NCBI RefSeq assembly: GCF_002204745.1
Contig: NZ_NIRR01000001.1
Location: 248,001 to 312,000 of the forward strand
DNA: 64,000 nucleotides
Source: Hymenobacter amundsenii
GTDB taxonomy: Bacteria > Bacteroidota > Bacteroidia > Cytophagales > Hymenobacteraceae
Direction of reading: 5' to 3'
Part shown: piece after piece, positions 1-8,945 of the stretch
Numbering within the stretch: position 1 is the stretch's first letter
Layout of the letters: each line of letters opens with the position of its first letter
Notes under the pieces: model-generated
The model's database searches: none
Seen by the model: the letters and a program-made list of their open reading frames with translations, nothing else
What the model was told of the DNA's origin: nothing
Program-made: the position numbers and the translations under genes

Positions 1-315
1 CCCTCGGCCGACATGCCACCGCTGCCCCACTGGCAGCTACTCTCCTTCGACACGGCCGCTCACGCCTTTGTGTTTGGGGTGTTGGCCGTGCTGGGTACGT
101 TTTCGGCCCGGCGGCAGCAACGCTGGCCCTGGCTGCACCGCCACGCTTTCGGCGCTGTATTCGGGTTCTCCGTGGCTTTAGGGGCACTGGTCGAAATCCT
201 GCAGATGCGCATGGCCCTGGGTCGCCACGGCGAATGGTCGGACTTGCTCTCCGACGCGTTGGGCGTGGCCGCCGGTACGCTGCTGATATGGGCCACCCGG
301 CACCGGTGGCAATGA
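1..315 (+). CDS. VanZ-like family membrane protein, 3' part
   Basis: C-terminal part of a VanZ-like small membrane protein. The reading frame is open from the first base, so the gene probably starts before the window; an internal ATG lies at 13. It shows the family pattern of a membrane helix (roughly residues 18-35 from the ATG), a basic loop, a second helix ending in a VEILQ motif, and the sequence SDLLSDALGVAAG, which matches the usual DxxxNxxG-type end of VanZ proteins. The cellular role of most VanZ-like proteins is unknown; the name comes from a teicoplanin-resistance gene and does not imply resistance here. Its TGA overlaps the ATG of the next gene (ATGA), so the two are translationally coupled. 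Confidence 0.75.
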   Translation, partial: PSADMPPLPHWQLLSFDTAAHAFVFGVLAVLGTFSARRQQRWPWLHRHAFGAVFGFSVALGALVEILQMRMALGRHGEWSDLLSDALGVAAGTLLIWATRHRWQ

Positions 316-1637
316 GTTGCCGCCATTTGTGGTGGCGCAGCCAGGCGGCCGGGTTGCTTGGGGCAGCCTTGGCGTTAACCTGGGCCACCCCAACCGTTGC
401 CCAGGACCTACCCCGCGTCCGCCAGACCATTGAGAAGCTAACGAGCCCCGCTTTCCACGGCCGCGGCTACGTGAACCAAGGCGAACAACGAGCCGCCAAT
501 TACTTGGTGCAGCGGTTCCGTGCCTTAGGCTTGCAGCCGCTGGCCCCTGGCTTCCGCCAGCCTTTCATGCTACCCATCAACACCTTCCCTGGCCGGGCCG
601 AGCTGCGGGCCGACAACCAGGCGTTGCGCCCCGGCCTCGATTTTATTGCCGAACCCAACTCGGGCTCTGGCCACCTCTGCGGCCCGGTATACCAGCCCGA
701 TACGCTGGTTTTCTCGCAGCCCACTGCTCAGGCGGCGCTGCTGGCCACCCCGCTCACGGGTGCAGTGCTCGTGCTCAGCCAGGCCCAGGTGCGCCGCCTG
801 CCTGCCTTGCCAGCGGCCGTGCAGGCCCATCTGGCTACGGCAGCCGGCCGCCTTACGCTTGTGTCCGGCAAGCTCACGGCCAGCCTGGCCGGCGAGCAGG
901 CCCCTCAGCCCCGGCTGGAAGTGCGGGCCGCCGCCTGGCCCGCAACCACGCGCACGGTAAGCCTGCGCCTCGATGCCACGCTGGTGCCAGCCTACCCCAC
1001 CCAGAACGTAGTTGGCTACCTGCCCGGCACCGCTCGCCCCGACTCGTTTTTGGTGGTGTCGGCCCACTACGACCACCTCGGCCAACTCGGGCGTGCCACA
1101 TACTTCCCGGGGGCCAACGACAACGCCAGCGGCGTGGCCATGCTACTGGAACTGGCTGCCTACTACGCCCGGCCCGAAAACCGGCCGGCCTATTCGGTGG
1201 CCTTCCTGGCATTCGGGGCCGAGGAGGCCGGCCTGGTAGGCTCGCGCTATTTCGTGGAGCACCCGCTGGTTCCACTGGCCAACATTAAGCTACTTGCCAA
1301 CCTCGACCTGTTGGGCACCGGCGGCGAGGGCCTGACGGTCGTGAACGGGCGGGTGTTCGAAAAGCAGTTCGCGCAGCTTCAGCAACTCAATACGGTTCAC
1401 CATTACGTGCCTTCCCTGGCCGCTCGGGGCCGGGCCGCCAACTCCGACCATTTCTACTTTTCCGAGCGTGGCGTGCCAGCCCTGTTCTTCTACACCCGCG
1501 GGGGCATCAGTGCCTACCACGACGTGCTTGACCGCCCCGAAACCCTACCACTCACCGCTTTTAGCGCCGTATTTAACCTGTTGCGCGACTTCCTAAACCA
1601 ATTAGGCGCATCCTCAGCCGTGAGAAGTGAGAAGTGA
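312..1637 (+). CDS. Secreted M28-family metallopeptidase
   Basis: Zinc aminopeptidase-type protein of 441 residues. The ATG at 312 is chosen because it overlaps the upstream stop and gives a clean signal peptide ending near ATPTVAQ; the longer frame from 234 runs through the VanZ gene. All M28 metal ligands are visible: AHYDH (about residue 250), NDNASG (about 270), AEEAG with the catalytic Glu (about 302), NLDL (about 330) and a late His in SAYH. It probably trims peptides in the periplasm or outside the cell. The last codons and the stop (TGA at 1635-1637) lie inside a tandem GTGAGAA array, so the final residues VRSEK are repeat-encoded. Confidence 0.88.
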   Translation: MSCRHLWWRSQAAGLLGAALALTWATPTVAQDLPRVRQTIEKLTSPAFHGRGYVNQGEQRAANYLVQRFRALGLQPLAPGFRQPFMLPINTFPGRAELRADNQALRPGLDFIAEPNSGSGHLCGPVYQPDTLVFSQPTAQAALLATPLTGAVLVLSQAQVRRLPALPAAVQAHLATAAGRLTLVSGKLTASLAGEQAPQPRLEVRAAAWPATTRTVSLRLDATLVPAYPTQNVVGYLPGTARPDSFLVVSAHYDHLGQLGRATYFPGANDNASGVAMLLELAAYYARPENRPAYSVAFLAFGAEEAGLVGSRYFVEHPLVPLANIKLLANLDLLGTGGEGLTVVNGRVFEKQFAQLQQLNTVHHYVPSLAARGRAANSDHFYFSERGVPALFFYTRGGISAYHDVLDRPETLPLTAFSAVFNLLRDFLNQLGASSAVRSEK

Positions 1638-1661
1638 GAAGTGAGAAGTGAGAAGTGAGAA
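1620..1661 (+). repeat. Tandem 7-bp array (GTGAGAA)5 plus one variant copy
   Basis: Five perfect copies of GTGAGAA are followed by GTGAGTA. The stop codon of the M28 peptidase lies in the third copy. Because the unit is 7 bp and contains TGA, the array closes all three frames. A related array, GTGAGAG x2 plus GTGAGAA, follows the amidase gene at 49731-49751. Confidence 0.9.
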
Positions 1662-2004
1662 GTGAGTACGGACGCATGGGCAGGTTATTCCGCCCGCTGA
1701 ATCGCGAGGGGCGCTGTATTCGCAGTGCGGTGGTGGTTTACTAGCTCCGGAAGGACGCCATATTTAGAAGTAAATCTCACGGCCCGTTATAACCCCAGAA
1801 GCACGGCTTAAACCGGTCAAGGACCGTATGTCGTCCATGCAAGGCGCTGCTTGTATACGTTTCCGTTTCTAGAGATACGGGTGTTCCTGCTGAGCTGGCA
1901 AACGACTATTGCGCTGTAACCACATCGATCCGCCACCGCTGCTTGCGCAGTGGGCACGGCTTACAATGCCCCGGTGGAGCCCAATGGGTGGCGTTGGCTG
2001 GAGC
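1662..2004. other. Intergenic stretch with no recognised gene
   Basis: About 340 bases between the 7-bp array and the hairpin at 2005. No open frame with coding character, RNA gene or promoter box was recognised on either strand. Confidence 0.6.
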
Positions 2005-2070
2005 GCTAAAAAGGCTTCGTCCCGGAACGGGCAGTCAATTGACTGCGTTCCGGGACGAAGCCTTTTTAGC
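2005..2070. terminator. Long inverted repeat, probable bidirectional terminator
   Basis: A 25-bp arm beginning GCTAAAAAGGCTTCGTCCCG is matched perfectly by its complement at 2046-2070. The centre contains a further palindrome, CAGTCAATTGACTG, so the whole element folds into one stem of about 32 bp with a 2-nt bulge. A- and T-runs at both ends fit termination of both converging transcripts (M28 peptidase and the exported protein). Confidence 0.75.
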
Positions 2071-2087
2071 GAAAAAACCGCTTAGGC

Positions 2088-2633
2088 TTAGCCGTTGGCT
2101 TTAAACGAGCCCATGATCTGCTTGGAAATGTTCTCCCACTCGGGCTTCTGGCGGTCGGCGCAGGTGAAAGTGCACATGAGCAACTTGCCTTCCACGTCGG
2201 TGAAGAAGATGAAGTTGTACACTTCATGGCCCAACTCGGGCTTCATCAGCTCGAGGTAGCCCACTTTACGGCCGTTCACTTCCTTCACGCCGTGGCTGAA
2301 CCAGGTCGCGCCTTTGAACTGTTTGGAGTAAATCTTGTAGAAGTTATCGTGGTACATGTCCACCATGTCCTGGTCCGCCGTGTTATCGGTGTAGGAGAAG
2401 GATAAGCTGGCTTCCTTGCTGTTAGTATAAATAACGCTCGGGCGGCTCTGCGATTTAGCATAGTTGAAGTCCATTTGCTGCTCGCTCATGACTTCAAATC
2501 CTTTGGGAATGAGGATTTCTACCCGCTCACTCAGGACACGCTTCTTAACCAATTCAACTTCTGCAAACGGACGGGCAGCCATGAGCAGCACCATCAGGCA
2601 GAGAACAGGGGCGATAAGTAAGACTTTTTTCAT
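2088..2633 (-). CDS. Exported protein of unknown function
   Basis: 181-residue protein beginning MKKVLLIAPV, with an N-terminal hydrophobic signal to about residue 20. The ATG at 2633 is preferred; an upstream extension would put extra residues before the signal. The mature part has a pattern of amphipathic strands and ends with residues suggestive of a compact alpha/beta domain; two cysteines (CTFTC) lie near the C terminus. I do not recognise a named family. It has the general look of small periplasmic PsbP/DUF1795-like proteins, but this is only an impression. It stands alone between a terminator and an AT-rich leader. Confidence 0.65.
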   Translation of the reverse strand: MKKVLLIAPVLCLMVLLMAARPFAEVELVKKRVLSERVEILIPKGFEVMSEQQMDFNYAKSQSRPSVIYTNSKEASLSFSYTDNTADQDMVDMYHDNFYKIYSKQFKGATWFSHGVKEVNGRKVGYLELMKPELGHEVYNFIFFTDVEGKLLMCTFTCADRQKPEWENISKQIMGSFKANG

Positions 2634-2969
2634 AGTAGTAGGCTGAAAAAAGATGAAAATCAAAATTTGAAGGATACCCTGCCGAGGAATAACCCTCTGT
2701 TGCTTGGATAACACAATTTACGCAAAAAAAGGGAAAAGACAACTTACCTGCAACTATATAAGCTGAGAAGGTTGCTAACAACTACCTCTAAAAGGACCAT
2801 AATAGCCCTCTGGGCAATCTAAACAAAGATTAAGACTACACATATTCTTTTTGAACCAGAACCGCCAACCCCGAAAAATCCCAATTATATATCAGAAATT
2901 AGCTATACTATTTAGTATCTGCAAAGTTCAATTATACTATCAGCGAAGTCGGAACAGCAGTTTTAGCAC
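2634..2969. other. AT-rich leader region upstream of the exported protein
   Basis: About 336 bases, clearly AT-richer than the neighbours. It separates two minus-strand genes and presumably holds the promoter of the exported protein. No exact TAnnTTTG box was found; a near match (TA plus three bases then TTTG on the minus strand) lies around 2823-2831. No gene is visible. Confidence 0.45.
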
Positions 2970-3869
2970 TTAGAGAATGTTGTTGATCTGTTCCTTGATT
3001 TTTTCCAACTCTTCCTTCATGCCCACCACTAGGTGTTGGATGGTAGAATCGTTGGCTTTGGAGCCGATGGTATTGATCTCTCGACCAATCTCCTGCGAAA
3101 TAAACGCTAATTTTTTACCTACGGATTCGGGTAGTCCGGCCGTTTCGGTGAAGTAGTGCAAATGGCTGATCAACCGCACCTTTTCCTCGGCGATATCAAG
3201 CTTCTCTATATAGTGTAGCACCTCCTGCTCGAAACGGATGCTGTTGAAGTGCTCATTGGCCGATATGTCGGCCAAGTGAGTTTGCAGGCGCTGGCGCACC
3301 TGCTCGATGCGGGTGGGGTCGTGGCGCTCCACATCGGCCAGCAGGATGCGGATCCGGTCGATGTAGCCTAGGATTTCGGTAGTCAGGGTTTGTCCTTCGG
3401 TGCGGCGGAACTCGTGGACGCGGTCGAGGGCCTCCTGCAACAGCGGCAGTAGCTCTTCCCACGGCGTTTCCTCCTCCTGCTCGGTGGCAATGGGGGCGTC
3501 GGGGGCGGGCAGGCGCAGGGCCCCGGGCAGGGCCTGGGCCACGGCCGTTACCTGCTCCAGCGAGAGGCCGGTGCGCAGGCTCAGGGCCTGCAGCTGCTGG
3601 CAGGCCGCCGTAAGGGCCGCCTCGTTGACGATGGAGCCGGCCGCGCCCGTGGCGCGGGGACGCACGAAGTCGAGGCTGAGGTTGACTTTGCCCCGCACCA
3701 GGCTCTTGGTGATGAAGTTGCGAATTTCCAGCTCCCGGTCCTGCAGAAAGCGGGGCAGGCGCAGGGTCAGGTCGAGGCTCTTGGAGTTGAGCGACTTAAT
3801 CTCGACGGTAACGGCGTAGCGGTCGGTTTCGCGGGTTGCGATTCCGTAGCCGGTCATGGATTGAAGCAT
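2970..3869 (-). CDS. YicC/YloC-family endoribonuclease
   Basis: 299-residue member of the YicC family, whose characterised members are endoribonucleases acting on mRNA or sRNA. The start at 3869 gives the diagnostic N terminus MLQSMTGYG; the frame extends further upstream but without conserved sequence. The C-terminal DUF1732-like half contains the typical run EVLHYIEKLDIAEE, and ends with IGSKANDSTIQHLVV and a helix rich in E and K. The length fits the family (about 290). A TACTTTTG promoter box lies at 3892-3899 on the same strand, 23 bases before the ATG. Confidence 0.93.
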   Translation of the reverse strand: MLQSMTGYGIATRETDRYAVTVEIKSLNSKSLDLTLRLPRFLQDRELEIRNFITKSLVRGKVNLSLDFVRPRATGAAGSIVNEAALTAACQQLQALSLRTGLSLEQVTAVAQALPGALRLPAPDAPIATEQEEETPWEELLPLLQEALDRVHEFRRTEGQTLTTEILGYIDRIRILLADVERHDPTRIEQVRQRLQTHLADISANEHFNSIRFEQEVLHYIEKLDIAEEKVRLISHLHYFTETAGLPESVGKKLAFISQEIGREINTIGSKANDSTIQHLVVGMKEELEKIKEQINNIL

Positions 3870-3891
3870 GGGTTGTGGGGCAAATTGGCCG

Positions 3892-3899
3892 CAAAAGTA
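3892..3899 (-). promoter_or_regulatory. -7 promoter box (TACTTTTG) for the YicC gene
   Basis: Exact match to the Bacteroidota -7 consensus TAnnTTTG on the minus strand, 23 bases upstream of the YicC start. No clear -33 TTG was seen. Confidence 0.6.
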
Positions 3900-3984
3900 G
3901 CGGTTTGTGGCAGGAGCAGAAGCGGTTAGTTCAGCAGTAACACAAACATAACCTGGACGCAATATTAGCATAACAGGGCCGGGG

Positions 3985-3992
3985 TACTTTTG
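3985..3992 (+). promoter_or_regulatory. -7 promoter box (TACTTTTG) for the TonB receptor
   Basis: Exact TAnnTTTG match, 22 bases before the ATG at 4015. Together with the minus-strand box at 3892-3899 it forms a divergent promoter region between the YicC gene and the receptor. Confidence 0.6.
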
Positions 3993-4014
3993 TGAAACTC
4001 TTTCTACCCCGATT

Positions 4015-6879
4015 ATGCGGCGTTCTTTTCTACTGTTTTTCTTTTTGATAATCAGTCAGTTGACCTGGGCGCAGCAAGGTACGCTGCGGGGAAAAATAAC
4101 CGATAAAAAAACCGGCGAGGGTGCTATCGGAGCCACCGTTATCCTGACGGGTACCACCCAGGCCGCCCCAGTGGACATCGACGGCACGTACTCGCTCACG
4201 GCCACGCCGGGCACCTACACGGTAAGCGTGCAGTCGATTGGCTATAAGCCGCTAACGCTGCCCGGCATCGTGATTCGCGAGGGCCAGCCGACGACGCTCA
4301 ACGGCACGCTCGAAGAAAGCAGCCAGTCGCTGGGCGAAGTGGTGGTTACGGGCCAGAAGCAGACCGGCACCGAGGTGGCCATGCTCCAGGACCTCAAGAA
4401 GTCGGAGGTCGTGGTGAGCGGCATGAGCAGCGAGCAAATCGTGAAGAGCCTCGACCGCGACGCCGCCGAGGTGATGAAGCGCATACCAGGCGTTACGATC
4501 CAGAACAACAGCTTCGTCGTGATTCGGGGGCTGGCCGAGCGCTATAATACGGTGCTGCTGAATGAGGCCCTCACGCCTTCGGCCGAAGTGGATACCCGCT
4601 CGTTTTCGTTCGATATTCTCCCCTCTTCGGTGATTGACCGGGTGTTGATCTTCAAGTCCGGGGCCCCGGAGCTGCCGGGCGAGTTCGGCGGCGGCATTGT
4701 AGAGGTGTTCACCAAGAACTCGGTGCTCGAAAACTCGACCAGCCTCAGCCTGACCGGCGGCTATCGGGGCGGCACCACGTTCCAGAACAACTACCAGAGT
4801 ACCAACCACAGCGCCACCGACTGGCTGGGCTTCGACAGCGGCGACCGGGCCCTGCCCAACGCCCTACCCGGTTTCGGGGGGGCCGCCGACCTCAACAACC
4901 TGCCCGACGGCCAGCTCCGGCAGGTGGGCAGCCAGCTGCGCAACGAGTGGAAGCCCGGCCTGGGCACGGCCCGCCCCGACACCCGCCTCTCGCTGGGCCT
5001 GACCCGCAAGTTTGCGCTGGGCAACTTTGACCTGAGCAACGTAACGTCGGTTTCCTACTCCAACACGCTCCAGCAATACGACATCCGGCGCAGCCGCTAC
5101 CAGGCCTTCGACACGCTGAACCAGTCGGCTCCGCTGCTGACCGACTACAACGACCAGCGGGCGCTGAGCGCCGTGCGGTTGGGCGTGATTCATAACTGGC
5201 AGGCCCGCCTCAACGACTACAACCGCTTGGAGTTCCGCAACTTCCTCAACCAGTATGGCACCGACGAGGTAGTGCACCGCACCGGCCCAAGCTATGAGCA
5301 GGGCGGCCCCGGCCAGGGCCAGGACTTCGACAACTACTCGCTCCACTACCAGAGCCGCACCATTTACTCGGGCCAGCTCCAAGGCACCCACGAAATAGGC
5401 CGCCTGCTGGGGCTCGGCGACAGCCCCCGCAACACCTTCACCTGGGCCGGGGGCTACAACTACGTGTTCCGCGACGAGCCCGACTACCGTCGCTTTCGCA
5501 CCCAACGCTCGCAGGAAGCCGATCCGGCCACCACGCCGTTCGAGGTAATTGTACCCGTCACGGGTTCCCAGCTCGACGCCTCGCACTACTTCTCGACCCT
5601 GACCGAGAACACCTATATGGGCCGCGGCCAGTGGGAGCACCGCCTGGCGGGCCGCGACACCACCAAGGCCAACGAGTACAAGCTGCGCGCCGGCTTCTAC
5701 ACCGAGTACAAGGAGCGCGATTACGCCAGCCGCTACTTCTCGTTCGTGCGTACCGCCGATACCCGCCGCGACCTGCGCCGGCTGCCCATCGAAACCATCT
5801 TCAGCCCCGAAAACATCAACAACCAGGATGGTTTCCGGCTTGATGAGGGCACCCAGGCAAACGACCGGTACTCGGCCAACAACCTGCTCGCGGCCGGCTA
5901 CCTGAGCGCCGTGCTGCCCATTTCCGACAAGTTCAGCGTGTCGGGTGGGCTGCGCATGGAGTATAATCGCCGCCGGCTGGTGAGCGGCGACACGGCCACC
6001 GCCCCCTACGAGGAGAAGCGCACGTTCGCGCTGCCCTCGTTCAATGCCACCTACAACTTCAACCTGCGCTCGTTGCTGCGTTTGGCCAGCAGTGTATCGG
6101 TGAACCGGCCTGAGTTTCGGGAGTTGGCCCAGTATCAGTACTACGATTTCGCCAACAGCTACTTCCTCGAAGGTAATCCGAACCTGAAAACGGCTAAAAT
6201 CTACAACGCCGACCTGCGCTACGAGTTCTACCCGACCCGCTCGGAAATGCTCTCGATTGGCGTGTTCTACAAGTATTTCCAGGATGCCATCGAGCAGACC
6301 ACGACCTCGACCGGGGGCCTGAACCTGTATTTGAGCTACCAGAACGCCCAGAGCGCCTACGATATGGGCTTGGAAGTGGAAGCCCGAAAGTCGCTGGCCG
6401 AACTGACCGGCAGCCGCATCGTCGACCGCCTCTCGCTGGTAGCCAATGCCTCGCTGATCCGCAGCCGGGTGCAGCTCGAAGACAACGAGCGTAACCGCGA
6501 CTTCGCCATCTCCGACCGCCCGTTGCAGGGCCAGTCGCCCTACGTGGTGAACCTAGGCCTTTTCTACCAGGATGCCGACCACGGCTGGCAGGCCTCGGCC
6601 CAGTACAACGTGATTGGGCCGCGCATTATGTTCGTGGGCGACCGGGGCACCAACTTCTCGGTAATCGAGCTGCCCCGCAACGTGATTGACCTCTCGGTGA
6701 CTAAGAGCCTGGGTGAGCACCTGCAGATCAAGGCTGGGGTGCAGGATGCCCTCAACCAACTGGTGCGCCAGTACTACGACTTCAACGGCAACAACAAAAT
6801 CGACTCGTTCGAAACCGGCGCCTTCGCCCGCTACAAGCGCGGCCAGTACTCGACGCTGGGCCTGACCTGGCAGTTTTAG
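4015..6879 (+). CDS. TonB-dependent outer-membrane receptor with carboxypeptidase-regulatory-like domain
   Basis: 954-residue outer-membrane transporter. A signal peptide ending TWAQ is followed by a CarboxypepD_reg-like beta-sandwich (about residues 22-108), a plug domain (about 130-240, containing IPGVTIQNNSFVVIRGL and GEFGGGIVEVFTK), then a 22-strand-type barrel to the C terminus. The protein ends with an aromatic-terminal strand (LGLTWQF), the usual barrel-assembly signal. There is no SusC signature or adjacent SusD, so the substrate is unlikely to be a typical Sus glycan. The next gene is a T9SS-exported beta-helix-like protein, and this pairing suggests a surface partner for the receptor. 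An EF-hand-like DFNGNNKIDSFE lies near the C terminus. Confidence 0.92.
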   Translation: MRRSFLLFFFLIISQLTWAQQGTLRGKITDKKTGEGAIGATVILTGTTQAAPVDIDGTYSLTATPGTYTVSVQSIGYKPLTLPGIVIREGQPTTLNGTLEESSQSLGEVVVTGQKQTGTEVAMLQDLKKSEVVVSGMSSEQIVKSLDRDAAEVMKRIPGVTIQNNSFVVIRGLAERYNTVLLNEALTPSAEVDTRSFSFDILPSSVIDRVLIFKSGAPELPGEFGGGIVEVFTKNSVLENSTSLSLTGGYRGGTTFQNNYQSTNHSATDWLGFDSGDRALPNALPGFGGAADLNNLPDGQLRQVGSQLRNEWKPGLGTARPDTRLSLGLTRKFALGNFDLSNVTSVSYSNTLQQYDIRRSRYQAFDTLNQSAPLLTDYNDQRALSAVRLGVIHNWQARLNDYNRLEFRNFLNQYGTDEVVHRTGPSYEQGGPGQGQDFDNYSLHYQSRTIYSGQLQGTHEIGRLLGLGDSPRNTFTWAGGYNYVFRDEPDYRRFRTQRSQEADPATTPFEVIVPVTGSQLDASHYFSTLTENTYMGRGQWEHRLAGRDTTKANEYKLRAGFYTEYKERDYASRYFSFVRTADTRRDLRRLPIETIFSPENINNQDGFRLDEGTQANDRYSANNLLAAGYLSAVLPISDKFSVSGGLRMEYNRRRLVSGDTATAPYEEKRTFALPSFNATYNFNLRSLLRLASSVSVNRPEFRELAQYQYYDFANSYFLEGNPNLKTAKIYNADLRYEFYPTRSEMLSIGVFYKYFQDAIEQTTTSTGGLNLYLSYQNAQSAYDMGLEVEARKSLAELTGSRIVDRLSLVANASLIRSRVQLEDNERNRDFAISDRPLQGQSPYVVNLGLFYQDADHGWQASAQYNVIGPRIMFVGDRGTNFSVIELPRNVIDLSVTKSLGEHLQIKAGVQDALNQLVRQYYDFNGNNKIDSFETGAFARYKRGQYSTLGLTWQF

Positions 6880-6880
6880 A

Positions 6881-6940
6881 GATTAGAAAAAGGAACGTCA
6901 TGCTGAGCGAAGGGGCAGCATGACGTTCCTTTTTCTAATC
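6881..6940. terminator. Perfect 25-bp inverted repeat after the TonB receptor
   Basis: Arms 6881-6905 and 6916-6940 are perfectly complementary, with A/T runs at the outer part and a 10-base loop. The core GGAACGTCATGCTGAGCGAAG is also found in the inverted repeat at 49754-49881 and, degenerate, near 26709. So it looks like a dispersed palindromic element serving as a terminator. Confidence 0.75.
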
Positions 6941-7083
6941 CCAGCCCATCTCAACTACCCGGACTAAACATTAAGGAAACACAATCCTAACAGAAGCACA
7001 ATACCGAAGAGTGGTACCGCGGCCGGCTGGTCCGGACCTTTGCCCTGTCATCTGATTCATCCACCCTACTAGCTTTCCTGATT

Positions 7084-8748
7084 ATGAAAAAGATTCTACT
7101 TCCTGTCATGTTGGCCTGCGCTACGCTGGTTGCCCCGGCCGCCCTGACGACCGCTCAGGCCCAGACCGTATGCCCCGCTGCCCCAACACCCGTTATTGCG
7201 GTGACCGAGATTACCGGCACCGTGAACTGGACCGCCAACAATATCTACCAGCTCAACGGCAACGTGTTCGTGCGCTCGGGCGCAGTGCTCAACATTGAGC
7301 CCGGCACCATCATCAAGGGCAACGACCCAGCCAACCCCACCGGGGCCAAAGGCTCGCTGATTGTGCAGCAGGGCGGCAAAATCAACGCCAACGGCACGGC
7401 CACCAAGCCGATTGTCTTTACCTCGGGCAACGCCGCCGGCCAGCGCCGACGCGGCGACTGGGGCGGCATCATTCTCTTGGGCCGGGCGCCCATCAACAAC
7501 GCCGGCGGCACGGCCAACGTGGAGGGCATTACGCAGGGCAGCGGCACCTACGGCGGCACCGACGCGGCCGACAACTCGGGCGTACTGCGCTACGTGCGCA
7601 TCGAATTCCCCGGCATCGACTTCGGCAACGGCAACGAAATCAACGGCCTGACGCTGGCTGGCGTAGGTTCGGGCACTGAGCTCGACTACATCCAGGTTTC
7701 CTACGCCAACGACGACTCCTACGAATGGTTTGGGGGCACGGTGAACGCCAAGCACCTGATTTCCTTCCGGGGCCTCGATGATGAGTTCGACACCGACAAC
7801 GGCTACTCGGGCAAGGTGCAGTACGCCGTGTCGCTGCGCGACCCCAACGTGGCCGACATCTCGGGCTCGAACGGCTTCGAGTCGGACAACGATGCAACGG
7901 GCTCCAGCAACTCGCCGCAGACCTCGGCCGTGTTCTCGAACGTGAGCCTGTTTTTGCCCGGTCCGGCGGCTAACCTCGACGGCAACTACCGGCGCGGTAT
8001 GCACATCCGTCGCAACTCGGCTTTGTCAGTCTTCAATACCGTGATTACCGGCTACCCTACGGGCATTCTGCTTGATGGGGCCGCCAGCGAAGCCAACGCC
8101 ACGGCCGGCAGCTTGGTGCTCAAGAACAACGTGTTTGCCGGCATGGGCAGCAACTTCGCCAGCGTTTCGGGCAGCACGTTCGATCTGGCCGGCTACTTTA
8201 ACGCCGCCGCCCGGGGCAACACCCTCAGCACGGTGGCCGACCTGCAACTGGCTGTCGACAACTTTAGCCTGACCAAGCCCAACTTCCTGCCCCAGAGCAC
8301 CTCCCCCCTGCTCATGGGCGCAGCTTACACCGATGCTAAGCTGGCCGACGCCTTCTTCGAGAAGACGCCTACCTACCGCGGCGCTTTCGGCACCACCGAC
8401 TGGACCGCCGCCTGGGCCAACTTCGACCCCCAGATTACCTGCTACAACCGCGCTGGCCTCACGCTGGCTACTAAGTCGGCCTCCGACCAGCTCCAGCAGC
8501 TCACCGTTACACCAAACCCCATGGCTGGTGCTGCCCAGCTTAGCTTCAGCCTGAAGCGCAGCGGCACCGCCACCGTGCGCGTACTTGACCTGACCGGCCG
8601 CCAAGTAGCTACCCTGCTCACCAACGACAAGCTCACCGTCGGCAGCCAGGCCGTGAATCTACCTGCCAACCTGAAGGCCGGCGTGTACATCGCCACCGTC
8701 ACGACCAACGAGACCAGCCAGTCGGTACGCTTCGTGGTAGCCCGTTAG
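7084..8748 (+). CDS. T9SS cargo protein with parallel beta-helix-like repeats
   Basis: 554-residue secreted protein. It has a Sec signal (ends TTAQAQ), then a region with short repeated strand-turn units (GNVFVRSGAVLNIEPGTIIKG, GDWGGIILLGRAPIN, LRYVRIEFPG), typical of right-handed beta-helix surface proteins, and a C-terminal type A T9SS sorting domain from about residue 475 (TVTPNP, GRQVATLL, LKAGVYI). Members of this family in Bacteroidota are often of unknown function and commonly follow a TonB receptor, as here. The gene lies 204 bases after the receptor with a strong hairpin between, so it is probably transcribed separately. A promoter-like GACCTTTG, one base off the consensus, lies near 7036. 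Confidence 0.82.
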   Translation: MKKILLPVMLACATLVAPAALTTAQAQTVCPAAPTPVIAVTEITGTVNWTANNIYQLNGNVFVRSGAVLNIEPGTIIKGNDPANPTGAKGSLIVQQGGKINANGTATKPIVFTSGNAAGQRRRGDWGGIILLGRAPINNAGGTANVEGITQGSGTYGGTDAADNSGVLRYVRIEFPGIDFGNGNEINGLTLAGVGSGTELDYIQVSYANDDSYEWFGGTVNAKHLISFRGLDDEFDTDNGYSGKVQYAVSLRDPNVADISGSNGFESDNDATGSSNSPQTSAVFSNVSLFLPGPAANLDGNYRRGMHIRRNSALSVFNTVITGYPTGILLDGAASEANATAGSLVLKNNVFAGMGSNFASVSGSTFDLAGYFNAAARGNTLSTVADLQLAVDNFSLTKPNFLPQSTSPLLMGAAYTDAKLADAFFEKTPTYRGAFGTTDWTAAWANFDPQITCYNRAGLTLATKSASDQLQQLTVTPNPMAGAAQLSFSLKRSGTATVRVLDLTGRQVATLLTNDKLTVGSQAVNLPANLKAGVYIATVTTNETSQSVRFVVAR

Positions 8749-8829
8749 GTTTTTCGGCTGATTACCGGATATTAAGTGCTCGATTGTAATTCCAGCTGAT
8801 TTTCCCGGTCATTTATTCTATACTTATCC

Positions 8830-8857
8830 GAGCCGACGTCCTACAGGGCGTCGGCTC
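8830..8857 (+). terminator. Rho-independent terminator
   Basis: GAGCCGACG at 8830-8838 pairs with CGTCGGCTC at 8849-8857, followed by a T-rich tract (TGTTATTTT). It ends the T9SS beta-helix transcript. Confidence 0.7.
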
Positions 8858-8907
8858 TGTTATTTTCCGGTAGCCTCTGGTTGGGCGGCGCTCCGGGGGC
8901 CGCGTCG

Positions 8908-8915
8908 TACTTTTG
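8908..8915 (+). promoter_or_regulatory. -7 promoter box (TACTTTTG) for the glycosyltransferase
   Basis: Exact TAnnTTTG box, 30 bases before the ATG at 8946 and downstream of the preceding terminator. Confidence 0.55.
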
Positions 8916-8945
8916 CCACACCCCGATTTTGCTCCCACTTCGTTC

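Noticed and set aside
1620..1661. Phase-variable switch for the M28 peptidase
   Set aside because: Copy-number change above three units leaves the protein unchanged, so it cannot switch expression by frame.
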